Made by a program: the position numbers and the translations under genes
Shown here: positions 25,206 through 36,330 of the stretch, piece by piece
How positions within the stretch are numbered: position 1 is the stretch's first letter
Layout of the letters: the number at the start of each line of letters is the position of its first letter
From: Echiichthys vipera
Lineage: Eukaryota; Chordata; Actinopteri; Perciformes; Trachinidae
Reading direction: 5' to 3'
Assembly: GCA_963691815.1 (NCBI GenBank)
Contig: OY829648.1
Span: 8,964,389-9,028,388, forward strand
DNA length: 64,000 nucleotides
Notes under the pieces: generated by a model
Seen by the model: only the letters and a program-made list of their open reading frames with translations
Told to the model about the DNA's origin: nothing
Database searches by the model: none

Positions 25206-25370
25206 CATTTATAAATAGTAGTAATTAAATAGAGTAACATTGTTGATATTCATTTTGCACAGAAAAGATTGCACTTGCAATTCCAACATATGTATGTATG
25301 TAAATAGGCAGTCACTATTGTTGAGTGTGTAAATAAGAGCATAATGTCCCACAAAATGGAAATTAGTGTC
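24405..25370. repeat. Repeat-rich spacer: LINE-like tail, (AC)n and (AT)n
   Basis: The spacer has (CAAGT)n at about 24631-24650 followed by CAGTTTTATTGTCAAAA, and a (TGATTC)n tract near 24953-24976. Both are typical of fish LINE 3' ends. An (AC)n run lies at about 25121-25191 and flows into (AT)n at 25192-25204. No gene seen. Confidence 0.6.
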
Positions 25371-25802
25371 TAGAGTTGCACTGATCCAGTTTCTCCCATC
25401 CAATCCGGTACCTGGGCTGAGCGTATCGGCAGGTACAAGACACCGATCGGATCCTACTGTTGAATGAATGAACCGTATACCTTGCCATGTGAGTGAAGGC
25501 ATCAGGCTTGACACACACATTTAGCCTTGTTAAAAAATTGTAACAAATAAACACAGAAATAAATGTACTTAATATTATTTATTAACAAATAACAAACTCC
25601 ACATTAGCAGCAAAAAATCTCACTTACATGTAAAGTGCACTGCAAACAGATATTTAAAATGCCTGAAACCCAACAAACAATGGCTTATTTAACTCGCTAT
25701 GTATGATATTAATGAAAAATAAATGACTTCAATATCTGATGCAGCTAATTAGTCAATATCAGAGCCGATGTCTGATCCGGGTATCACATAGGTGCATCTC
25801 TA
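25371..25802. mobile_element. Non-autonomous hAT-like element upstream of mau2
   Basis: The left end reads TAGAGTTGCACTGATC and the right end, reverse-complemented, reads TAGAGATGCACCTATG. Flanking octamers TTAGTGTC (25363-25370) and CCAGTGTC (25803-25810) match at six of eight bases, as expected of an old hAT target duplication. The interior holds repeated GATCGGAT/CCGATC-type words and no transposase frame. Confidence 0.7.
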
Positions 25803-26065
25803 CCAGTGTCTCATAATAAAATATCTGCTGCAGCCTTTGAGGAAATTAGTTTGCCCGTTCCTTATCTTTTACTGTATAAGTCCTGTATTTAACTGTGTAA
25901 CAATTGTTAGTCATGCTTGATTAAATGTTTACTAAAAACTAGAATGCAAACAAAAGCTTGATCGAGTGGGGCTTTAGTCGCTTTGGTTGTGGGTTCTCCA
26001 TGTCCGAACCTGGCAACCCGGGAGTCTGGCACATAGCGCTGAAAAACTTGTTGTTGTCGGGGAAA

Positions 26066-26299
26066 ATGGCGTCTAACGTAGAGGCCCCGGAGCGCTGGTA
26101 CCTCGCCCTTCTCGGCTTTGCGGAACATTTCCGAACCTCCAGTCCGCCCAAAATCCGGCTTTGCGTGCACTGTCTACAGGCAGTGTTTCAGTTTAAGCCT
26201 CCGCAGAGGATCGAGGCCCGGACGCACCTCCAGCTGGGCTCGGTTCTGTACCATCACACCAAGAACAGCGAGCTGGCCCGCAGCCACCTGGAGAAAGCG
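26066..26299 (+). CDS. mau2: mau2 first coding exon
   Basis: The 234-bp exon encodes residues 1-78, including the invariant SPPKIRLCVHCLQAVF and IEARTHLQLGSVLYHHTKNS stretches of the N-terminal helical repeats that wrap the NIPBL N-terminus. It ends GAGAAAGCG before GTGAGG. The upstream frame stays open to at least 25958. Confidence 0.96.
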
Positions 26300-29200
26300 G
26301 TGAGGGACGTTTGAATTAGGAAAGAGCGAGGATGCGGCGGAGAAGCGGGACGGGTGTAGGCCTCAGGCAGCGAAAACAGCGGACGGCGGAAATCTTTTAC
26401 ATAGCTGTTGATTCAGGAAGGTTTAATTTATATAGAAGTTGAACTTAACGATTTATTAGTTTTATATTTTGTTGAATATTCGACCTCTCCGGTGTTAGCT
26501 AAATAAGCCTCTGTGCGGGAATATTAATGCTTCCTAAAGATAACGTTTGCAAACAGACAACATGATGGCGTCACTAACATGTTTGTATCTCTTGTTGTTA
26601 CAGTGGTTTATATCTCAGCAAGTCCCCCAGTTTGAAGATGTCAAATTTGAAGCGGCCAGCATTTTGTCTGAACTCTTCTGCCAACAGGTAAGACTCAAAC
26701 AGAAACAGCCTGAATTTATATGTGGACACATGCAAGGGATTTGACTGTCAATTTGCATACACAGAATTAGACATACAGCTAAAAACAAAGCAAACAAAAA
26801 TGAAAACTCCTATGTGCAGATATACATCTAAGTGTATTTATATGTAGAGAACACAGGACTGTGATATTGTAAACATGAGGCTAGTGCAATGATGTAGAGT
26901 GCAAATGGTGTTGTAATAAACATGTTATTATTAAGAAGAAGAAGAATTACTTTATTTATCCCGCAACGGGGAAATTTAATTTTTTCACTCTTATTATGAA
27001 TCATGTTACACACACAGGCCCCAAATACACACATAGGATCTTTACATGCAATTAATGGAGAGATGTTAGAGCGAGGGGGCTGCCAGTGACCGGCGCCCTG
27101 AGCAGTTGGGGGTTCGGTGCCTTGCTCAACAGCACCTCGGCAGTGCCCAGGAGATGAACTGGCATCTCTCCAGCCACCAGTCCACGCTCCATACATGGTC
27201 CACACAGGGACTTGAACAAGCAACCCTACGGTTCCCAGCCAAGTCACCTATGGACTGAGCTAGTGTCCCAGCGCATCCTAGGATGTATCTACACACAATA
27301 TATTTGTTTGTTTTTGAGGTAATGTTAAGGGTAGCTTGGTTGCAGGCGTACACCCATCACTTCTTACCACAAAGTGAATTTGACGTGGTCTTAGGTATTG
27401 TTTATTTCATGGTGGTAACATATAGGGTGTGCATTGTTATTATTATGAGAATCATTGAGTATTCCCAAGGACTGCTGATGAAATGTAGCTATCTAGCTAA
27501 CTCTGGGGCAGTCAATATCAATTAATCAATCAATCAATGAATGGTAATAGACAAAGACATTACATACCATAAAAAACGTACAAAAGCACAGTAAATCATG
27601 TACAAAATCACAAAAATTGGTTTAGAAATGGGGGAAATAGACCTTCCATTTTCCCTGTTAAATTAAAAAATACAATTTATTATTGACAGCTGATCCTTTT
27701 AATCCATTTTCAGAATTTGGTGGACTCCGCAAAACCCCTCCTGCGCAAGGCCATCCAGATTTCACAACAAACACCGTACTGGCACTGCAGATTGTTGTTC
27801 CAGTTGGCGGTATGTATTAGTGCAGTCGTATGAATAGAGGTGACCCTGTTGCACTCAAAAGCTAATTTTTAATGCACAGGTCCAACGGTCTTTGAGTTAA
27901 AATGAGAATGCATTCAAACAACTGTATATTCTGTTGGGTAGTCAGTGTGCTGTTTGCTCACACTTACACTTTTGAAATTGGATTTTGCAAGAGTACAGAC
28001 TTTGTGTCCAAATGGCAAAATAGTTTCCAACACTGACACTGAAATGTTCTTATTGCCTCCCTCAGCAACTTCATACACTGGAGAAAGACTTGGTGTCAGC
28101 ATGTGACCTGCTGGGGGTTGGAGCCGAATACGCCCGAGTGGTAGGGTCAGAGTATACCAGGTAAATGTCACTCAATCTTCTGTTGGCTGCATATTCAGTA
28201 AGGCTTTTGGTGGTTAGCATCTACACCTCCAACTTTACAGGGATCACTATTAATCTAGGGTGCAGAAATATATCCATTGACCAAGGATCATTATGAGTCA
28301 TTTATAAGACTCAAACAGGCCATTTCACCCTCACAGAACTATTTTCTCTTTGTTTGCATGTTTATATGGAGGGTTTACCGTCTTAAGGGCTATCCCAATA
28401 CAAGTAATGGGAATTGGGCAGAAAAGTCTCAACAGCAATTCGGTTGTGTTGCCAATATCCCCCTACAGAAGTGCTTCAAGAATACAGGAAACATACTTTA
28501 TATAATATTTACATCAAAGTATCCATCCTAAATCTGAGTTCTGTTTAGCTACTTTGCAAATATTATTTTGACCAGTAAAATCAATTAATATGCAGTGAGA
28601 CAAAAAACATAGACGGAAATAAGTCACTCTTAGTTAGTCATCTCCATTTAAAGTTAAATATTGCTCTTGTAAACATTTTGAAACAAATGCACCCCACTCT
28701 ATAACACATTTCACCAGATTTGAGTGATTTGAGTTACCACGGTGCTTGCACTGACATGGGTGCAGCCTGGCTGCTACAACAACTGGCTCAAAATGTTCAG
28801 CAATATTGGATGATTGTGAGAACTTAATGGTTATTTGTTTGTTTGTTTTTTTTGGCATTTTAGGGCACTGTTTCTCCTCAGTAAAGGAATGGTGAGTTTT
28901 CTGCTCTACTTTACTTAGTTGTTGTTTGTGCTGTTACACAATGGCAGGATAAACAAGGATTACTTTCCAACTCAACACAGCAGCTTTTCTTGCATGTTCT
29001 TTGTATATGTATCAACACCATAATAATACCTATACAGCAGTAATACATCTGAGTTAAAACGAAGAAACATCAAATTCTATAAAGTTTTGATTGTGGTGAT
29101 GTTTTTTTTTTTCTAGCTGCTGCTAATGGAGAGGAAGCTCGGGGAGGTCCATCCTCTGCTCACACTGTGCGGAACTATTGTAGAAAACTGGCAGGGAAAC

Positions 29201-32200
29201 CCCATTCAGAAGGAGTCCCTGAGGGTGTTCTTCCTGGTCCTACAGGTCACACACTACCTGGATGCTGGACAGGTAGGCAATCCGGTGTGGAAGGATGAGA
29301 TAAACTGGGGCAGAGTTGTTTATAGGGTTTGAAATTAACGCACAGGGAATTGTTGAACAGCATGAATGCATATATTGATTTTGTAAAGGGATAAGGGATG
29401 GTTAACCTATTTTGATTCTCTCAGTCTACTTGAAGTTGACATGGGATATATTGTCATGTCCACGTCTCCCCAGGTGAAGAGTGTGAAGCCGTGTCTGAAG
29501 CAGCTGCAGCAGTGCATCCAGACCATTTCTACACTCCACGATGATGAGATTCTGCCCAGCAACCCAGCTGACCTCTTCCACTGGCTGCCCAAGGAGCATA
29601 TGTGTGTCCTCGTCTATTTGGTAATGCCACTTCTCTTTCTTTGCCACGTAAAAGTTATAATCCCCCAAAACAACACCAGGGCTGTCATTGCTTAGATTCT
29701 CTGGCCATAATGCAGACTAAGTGGCAAGAACCTTATATGTTTTAAAGATTAGTAGCAAATTAACTAAATTCTCCAACTTAACACACCAGCGTCCTCCGTC
29801 TCTCTCTTTCTGAATGCGTTTGTTGCACTATGAAAAAAAGATGAGCGTTGTCTGCACTTTGTGTAGCGCATAAATGCTTTGACATAATGTAGTCAAGCAC
29901 CCACCATACAACAGGAATGGAGTTTTCAGAAAAAGAAACTTACTGAACATTTGATTTGAAAATAAAAATGTTGTCAAATATGTTTGATACTTACTTTGTT
30001 GGACTTGTTTTGTGCTTTTATCCTCTTAAAGGATGCACACTAGAGCTATGATTGGGGCCCAACATATCAGGCCTGATCCTACATGAATCCACACAGTTTC
30101 TGTCCATACCCGAGCCCAAACCAGAGTTACACTTTGGGATCAGAGCCTGGTTTAAAAAACGATTTGCCGCTGTCAAAATAAAACAGGAGGTTTGCGCAAA
30201 TCTGTCCCGGGGAAAATCAACCGAGGGGAAGTTTTGAGTAATAATGCCCAAACTCTGTGGGTCGGATTGGGCCCAATTAGGTTCAAGCAGAGAATAAAAG
30301 TTATGATTAACAGCCAGGAAAATGTTTTTGCCCTTCGAAAAGTCACAATACCACATTTTCAGACCCGAGCCAAAATGGATTTTGACAGGACAGGATGAGA
30401 GCACAAAGACTCATTATTCGTTTAGGCTGCATGTAAGATGCATAATAATAACTTTGCAATTAAAAGGAAAAAAAATAAAGCCCTTCTAATGATACAACGA
30501 TGAGGCTCTTTCTACTATCCTCCTGGATAGCTTGACTTGAGATTTGGTTAACATGCACATAATTAGGAACTGGTTCACAATTGTTAATATGTACTCCTTG
30601 TTGTTTTACAGGTGACAGTCATGCACTCCATGCAAGCAGGCTATCTGGAGAAAGCCCAGAAGTACACAGACAAGGCTCTTATGCAACTAGAGAAACTAAA
30701 AAGTGAGTTAGCAAATGTTTTTCTGTCCTTCTCTAAACATACTTTAGTCATGAGTAACTATATAATGTGGAAATGAGGTTTTCAGTCTTTAAAAAAAAAA
30801 ACATTTTGTACTTTGTTTGGTATGTTTTTTTTAAATTTGTATCCTCATGTTTCAGTGTTGGACTGCAGCCCCATCCTCTCTACCTTTCAAGTCATTCTAC
30901 TGGAGCACATCATAATGTGTAGACTCGTCACAGGCCACAAGGCCACTGCATTACAAGAGGTATATTGTTTCTGTATCCATGGTTTTTGTTGTATTTAATA
31001 TGTGGCAGTGTGGAAAAGATACAGTCCAGCAGCTTTATTTTGTATCATGTCACAAAAACTAATTTGCAAGCTTGGATGAGCTCGTGAAAGTGAACATTGG
31101 CTCTCTGTTCTGTCCATCCAGATCTCACAGGTGTGTCAGCTGTGCCAACAGTCCCCGAGGTTATTCACCAACCACGCTGCTCAGCTTCACACACTATTAG
31201 TGAGTATTTTCAACCTCAACCCCTAAACATTTATGTGTGCCTAAGGTTTACTATTGTAAGACAACAAAACATATTTCAGATAATGATTGTCTATGACAAT
31301 CATAGACAGCTAAGTGATGCAAATAGACAAATGGGGGATGTCAGCAATAGCAAGAAAATGTTTTGTATTACATTTTTATTGGAAATATAAACCAAATATT
31401 GTTAGAAATATACAACGATCCATTCACCCAAACTGAAAACCCCAAATAATAATTTAAAACAACAGTGGACGGTGGTACACCAAACACAGCAGTTACACAC
31501 GTACATAAAAGCTCTTATTCTGAAGAAACCAATACAATACTGTAACTATGTCTCTGTTTTGGTTACAAATTAACATTGTTGATCTATTCCTCTTGCTCTT
31601 GTCATATCCCAGGGTCTGTACTGTATCTCAGTGAACTGTATGGATAATGCAGAGGCACAGTTTACCACAGCTTTGAGGGTGAGTATGTGGTGATTTCTCC
31701 TTCTTTTTTCTGTTGCAGCTGCTCTCTCCCCTCATCTCAAAGATTTTTTGTATTGTTGTGTTTCAGCTCACCACACATCAGGAACTGTGGACATACATTG
31801 TGACCAACTTGGCCAGTGTCTACATAAGGGAAGGAAACCGACACCAGGAGGTCAGTGAAGTAATAAAGAGTCATGTCTTCAACTTGCAACTATGTAATGC
31901 AATGAATCACTTGTGGTTAGTATATATTATATATTTCTGTCTTTGTAGAGCCTGATGAATACGTCAGCATGTCTGATGGATTGCCACAGATGTGTCTGTT
32001 GTTAGCATATTTCTTGGCCACAGAGTAATAAGAAATGGCTGTAAGAAAAGCCAAATATAGTGTGTTTGTTGCAATTTAGAAACAATGTTGCTATTACATA
32101 GTGTGTCCACTAGAGCGTGCTGTTGAGTTAATTTTCTACTAAAATGTCTCAGCACAGTACTTAATAACCAACTTCAAATGACCATTAGTTTATTATAAGA

Positions 32201-35086
32201 ACACAATCTGTAGATAAAAGTTATTTATAATAGAGATAAAGAGGCATGAATAGTGACAACCCTTGAAATAATATCTAAAAGGTGCACTTTTCAATGTATT
32301 TCCTGTTTTCCTACTTCTTCAGCTGTACAGTCTCCTAGAGAGAATAAACCCAGACCATAACTTCCCAGTAAGGTAAGAGTGATGACTTTTTCTTTTACAG
32401 TTTGTGTGTATATATGACACAGCACAACACATTAAAGCAATGCATTCTGATAAAACTGCCTTTGTTTTTGTTTTGGGTTCAGCTCCCATTGCCTCCGTGC
32501 TGCGGCCTTCTACATCAGGGGACTCCTGTCCTTCTTTCAAGGACGTTACAACGAGGCCAAGTATGTCAAATCTTAAATTGTTGTATGCACACGCATCTAC
32601 AGATCAACCTCGCGTCTGTACATATTCTTACGTGTTTGTATTGTTGTGTTGCAGACGCTTCCTAAGGGAAACCCTGAAGATGTCTAATGCTGAGGATCTG
32701 AACAGACTGACAGCCTGCTCCCTGGTTCTGCTGGGTCACATCTTCTATGTACTGGGCAACCACAGAGTAAGACTAATACATACATGAGAAATGTGCCTAA
32801 TGCTAACACAAAAGCTGATTTTCATCTTGCAGTATTTGCACTGTGAGAACAGGTGTTGGAACAACCAGGTCACCAGACCAGAGCCTTTTGTTTTATCTTT
32901 TTTTTTTAACTTAATCAAGATAAGAAAAATGTTCCAACTTTCCTTTCTGTTTTTGTGAACCTCCATGAGCAACTAGGGCTTCATTTAAACATCCTGACTT
33001 ATAAAACTCTATACAAAATGTTTCATAATGAATCACTAAGAACCTCATATCCTGCCATGTTAGCACATACAGTCAACCTTAACTTAATCTAACTTTAACA
33101 GTCGTTGAAGACAGATCTGCATATAAATCAGCCTATTATTTAGGCTGAGGCCAGATGAGTTGTAGACTTATTAATTGTTGTGACTTGACCAAATCATTTT
33201 TAAAAACGAGGTGCTGAAGCACTGTTGTGCATAAGCAAAGCATCAGCACTATTGGTTGGGGTCATAGCCCGCCTCCCTTCAGACACACTGGTTAATCTTT
33301 CACAGAAGGAGGGGCACTGCAGGTAAATGGGCTCTTCTAGTGCTCATATAAGATAATAAAGCAAAAAGAACTAATAGGAAATCAGGAGAGAAGACGTAGA
33401 TCCAACATCAGTAGAGAAACACTTTTTATACTAAACTTTAGCCAATCTGGTTCTAACAGTGCTCCTCCCTAACTGGCAAGAGGAGCCACAACAACTACAA
33501 ACTTCAATTCCTTTTCCTGCTGTAGCTCATCTGAAGCAACAATTTAATAATTTGAGGTTTTCACCCATTGTGTTTTCTAAAAAGTTTCCCTTCTCTTCCT
33601 TAGGAAAGCAACAACATGGTTGTGCCTGCCATGCAGCTGGCCAGCAAGATCCCTGACATGTCTGTTCAGCTCTGGTCTTCAGCACTGTTGAAAGGTACAA
33701 AAATGACTTTTTTTCCTTATCTCTGACACTCAAGTTCAGACAAGTTCAAAATGTCTAGAGACAAACTGTGGTTGAAGGAAAATACTGACCGTGTGTTCTG
33801 CTTGCAGATGTGAGCAAGGCCCTTGGGAACACAATGGAGGCCCATGAAGCAGCTCAGATGCACCAGAACTTCTCTCAGCAGCTGCTGCAGGACCACATCG
33901 CTGCCTGCAGCCTCCCTGAGCATAACCTCATCAGTGTATGTGAAACAGATTAACCTGGTTCTTAAAGGTCCCATATTGTGAAAAGCGTGATTTCCATGTC
34001 CTTTGTGGATCTAAAGCAGGTTGATGTACTTTATAAATATTATGAAAGTATCAAAACACTCACAGAGAAATGCGCACAGCCTTTATCCAGAAACTGTCTT
34101 TTTAAGGAGCCGTCAGGCCTTTGGTACGTTGTGTTGTCACAACTATACTATATAAAGGTAGAAAGTGGTGTTACAGTCATTCCCCGGCTGCAATGACAGT
34201 ACAGAGATGCATAAGAATTGGAAACTCTTAGCAATGAGAGAAGAAAGGGCGTTTATCAGACAGATGCTAAAACAGTGTTTGAAACGGGGTGAATACAGGT
34301 CTATTCAGACAGACAAAGTTTACATTAAAGTTATATTTTGTAAGATTTTCATCAAATTAATTGTTCTTTAAGTTCATATCTATCCAAAGAGTGAGTAAAA
34401 ACAACGGTGATTGATCATATGACCCGCTAATGAAATCACAATCTGAGTGTCTGTGGCAACATTCTCTCTTTAGATGTAAATAAGCTGCTATATTCGTGAA
34501 GCTGTTGACAGCGGTTGGTCTGCCGGCCCAGATCGTCAATTACAGTTTTGCTGCGTTCACTTGTAATCAGAAATCGGGAACTTCTGAGTCAGGCTTGTAG
34601 TAAGGGCAGAAGTGTAATAGGAACTTGCGTGTGTATGGATTTAAGACATAAACATATAGAGGATGGACCGTAAGTAGAGAGGTGAATGTGTTTCAATAAA
34701 GTTTACAAAAGAAAAGAAATAGTCAACACACAGTGAACGTGACAAAATGGAGGGCTCTTAAAGAATAGGCTCGCCTGCAATTACATCTTATCACCAAAGA
34801 AGCCACAAGAAACAAGGTATCTCAACTCTTACGGAGTACAACTATAAAGCAGGTAAACATGTTCTTGTAGAAACATAAATTACAATTACGGACCTGAAAA
34901 TTAGCATAATATGGGACCTTTAAAGTTGACTTTTCATCATCATTCTTCACTAGTCTACTTGTCTACGTGTTATCGTGCTGACGTTACAGTATTTTTCTGT
35001 CTGTTTTTCAGTGGACTGATGGCCCTCCTCCTGTCCAGATCCAAGCCCAGAACGGCCCAACCACCAGCCTTGCAAGCCTGCTATGA
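26066..35086 (+). CDS. mau2: Cohesin loader subunit MAU2/SCC4
   Basis: MAU2 is the helical-repeat (TPR) partner of NIPBL; the pair loads cohesin onto chromatin in the nucleus. Coding exons: 26066-26299, 26604-26687, 27714-27809, 28066-28160, 28864-28891, 29117-29272, 29474-29620, 30612-30702, 30856-30959, 31122-31199, 31613-31678, 31767-31850, 32323-32372, 32483-32560, 32655-32766, 33604-33694, 33808-33935, 35012-35086; 1797 nt, 598 residues. All junctions are GT-AG and all phases close. From WYLALLGFAEHFR to the C-terminal TSLASLL the product follows vertebrate MAU2 nearly residue for residue. The human protein is 613 residues; the difference is its alanine-rich N-terminus, replaced here by MASNVEAPER. 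The start at 26066 has a strong context (A at -3, G at +4). An in-frame ATG lies 22 codons upstream in weaker context. Confidence 0.97.
26933..27272 (-). mobile_element. tRNA-derived SINE in mau2 intron 2
   Basis: Read on the minus strand the element starts near 27271 (GGGACAC) with an A-box-like TAGCTCAGTCCATAGG (27262-27247) and a B-box GTTCAAGTCCC (27217-27207), the spacing of a tRNA gene. A body of about 200 bp follows. The tail is TTTCCCCGTTGCGGGATAAA, then GTAATTCTTCTTCTT, a (TTC)n end. This is the head-body-tail order of a Pol III SINE, in opposite orientation to mau2. Confidence 0.8.
28864..28891 (+). CDS. mau2: mau2 28-nt microexon
   Basis: The exon sits between a TTTTAG acceptor and a GTGAGT donor and encodes (R)ALFLLSKGM. 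These residues are present in human MAU2 (RALFLLSKGM). It enters in phase 2 and leaves in phase 0. Long T-rich tracts precede it. Confidence 0.95.
30020..30430. repeat. Possible interspersed repeat in mau2 intron 7
   Basis: A block rich in CCCGAGCC/GGGCCC words (CATACCCGAGCCCAAACC at about 30107 and CAGACCCGAGCCAAAATGG at about 30360) looks different from the AT-rich intron around it. Clear terminal repeats were not found, so the call is tentative. It gives spurious open frames on both strands. Confidence 0.3.
33963..34922. mobile_element. Inverted-repeat MITE, long copy, in last mau2 intron
   Basis: The 960-bp segment begins TAAAGGTCCCATATT and ends AATATGGGACCTTTA, the same 15-bp inverted ends as the 314-bp copy at 19957-20270. 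The first about 130 bp and the last about 60 bp are alike in the two copies, and the middle of this copy is unique. It fills most of the intron between the exons ending at 33935 and starting at 35012. No transposase frame was recognised. Confidence 0.85.
35012..35086 (+). CDS. mau2: mau2 last coding exon
   Basis: The exon starts after a TTTTTCAG acceptor and encodes WTDGPPPVQIQAQNGPTTSL and the final ASLL, then TGA. The C-terminal tail matches vertebrate MAU2, which confirms the end of the gene. Confidence 0.97.
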   Translation, partial: WTDGPPPVQIQAQNGPTTSLASLL

Positions 35087-36330
35087 GGAACCTTTTGTCT
35101 CACATACGGCAGTGGCTGGCACATTATCACAAGCAACAGATTGATGTCTAACAACCTGATATCTGACCACTGTAGCTGAGATTTGAAAAGGATTTTGAAC
35201 AGGTCAGAGTTCAGGGCTTCACTTTATTAGCTTCTCAAGATTGCTTCCTGATTGTCTGCTATCACTTTTTAATTGTTGTAAAGCAATTACAACTACTGTT
35301 GTACATGTATCTCACACTTTTGATGGCATGGATGCACGGTGCGGTCGGACTCTTGATTAGTGAAGGACACATAGCAGCGTAGAGAAGGCCTCCTCTGCCT
35401 CAGATAAAGAGAAGCCTTCTCTACGTTCGCCAGGTTTCTTTTCCATTTGTTGGAAAAAAGGAGGGGGTAGATGGTGGGCAGTAAAGAAATGTAGAAGAAA
35501 TTAATTTATTCATGTTGATATTTTTGTATCTGTTGGTAAATATTTTACATCTTGCCTTTTTTTTGTATGGATCCTGTTTTGTTTTCTTGTGCATGGAAGT
35601 TACTGATGTGGACTCCCTGTACAATAGTTTCTGACCTGGGTTGCTAACAATAAATTCTTGGTTGATCTATTTTTTTTTTTTTGCACAAAATCCATATTAG
35701 AAAGAAAAGAGACATCTTGTAATATATTTTCACACAATAATCAAATTGGCAGTGTACATTGTATCGGGACATTGCACAATTCACTGTGTGCAGTTCCTCT
35801 GTGGACCAGAATATGCCTCTGTTGGGTCTGTCAAAGAGCAATGTTGAAATACTTCTGAGTTTTATATCATTTTGTGGCTATTACCACACACCCTTTAAAG
35901 CCACACAAGTGAGTGATGTATTTTTTTTGCAGTTCCACGATATAGGAATTCCCTGTTGATGTATTCATTTCTACACGTCAGGTTTAGACTTTTGGAGCTC
36001 ACAGCAATCCTCAGATATTCAAAAAGTGAATTTATTTTATTTTGTTATATTTTAATTTGTCTTGATAGTTCTACTAAATGGTTTCTTTACAGTATGTTTG
36101 TATAGATTTGCCACTCGTTGAACCTTTATTGTACAGTGACATTTTATAAAGTCAATTTAGTAAAGTGTGATATGTATTTTTAGCTATCCTATGTAGAAAT
36201 ATCAATGCTTGGTATTCAAGGTACTCTGTAATGACACAGTTTAAGCCTTAGTACTAGCCATATTCTATCCAATGCCTATGTTTTTATGCTTACATTGTTT
36301 TAAATAATTTTCCAATAAAAATATGATTGA
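35087..36330 (+). other. mau2: mau2 3' UTR with two candidate poly(A) signals
   Basis: Two AATAAA hexamers lie at 35649-35654 and 36314-36319. The first is followed within 30 nt by a T-rich run, suitable as a downstream element. A perfect 12-bp stem (35378-35389 with 35414-35425) lies in the proximal part. Which signal is used cannot be told. Confidence 0.6.

Noticed and set aside
27200..27272. A tRNA gene on the minus strand
   Set aside because: A- and B-boxes are present, but the acceptor stem does not close and the body and tail are those of a SINE, so it is called a SINE rather than a tRNA gene.
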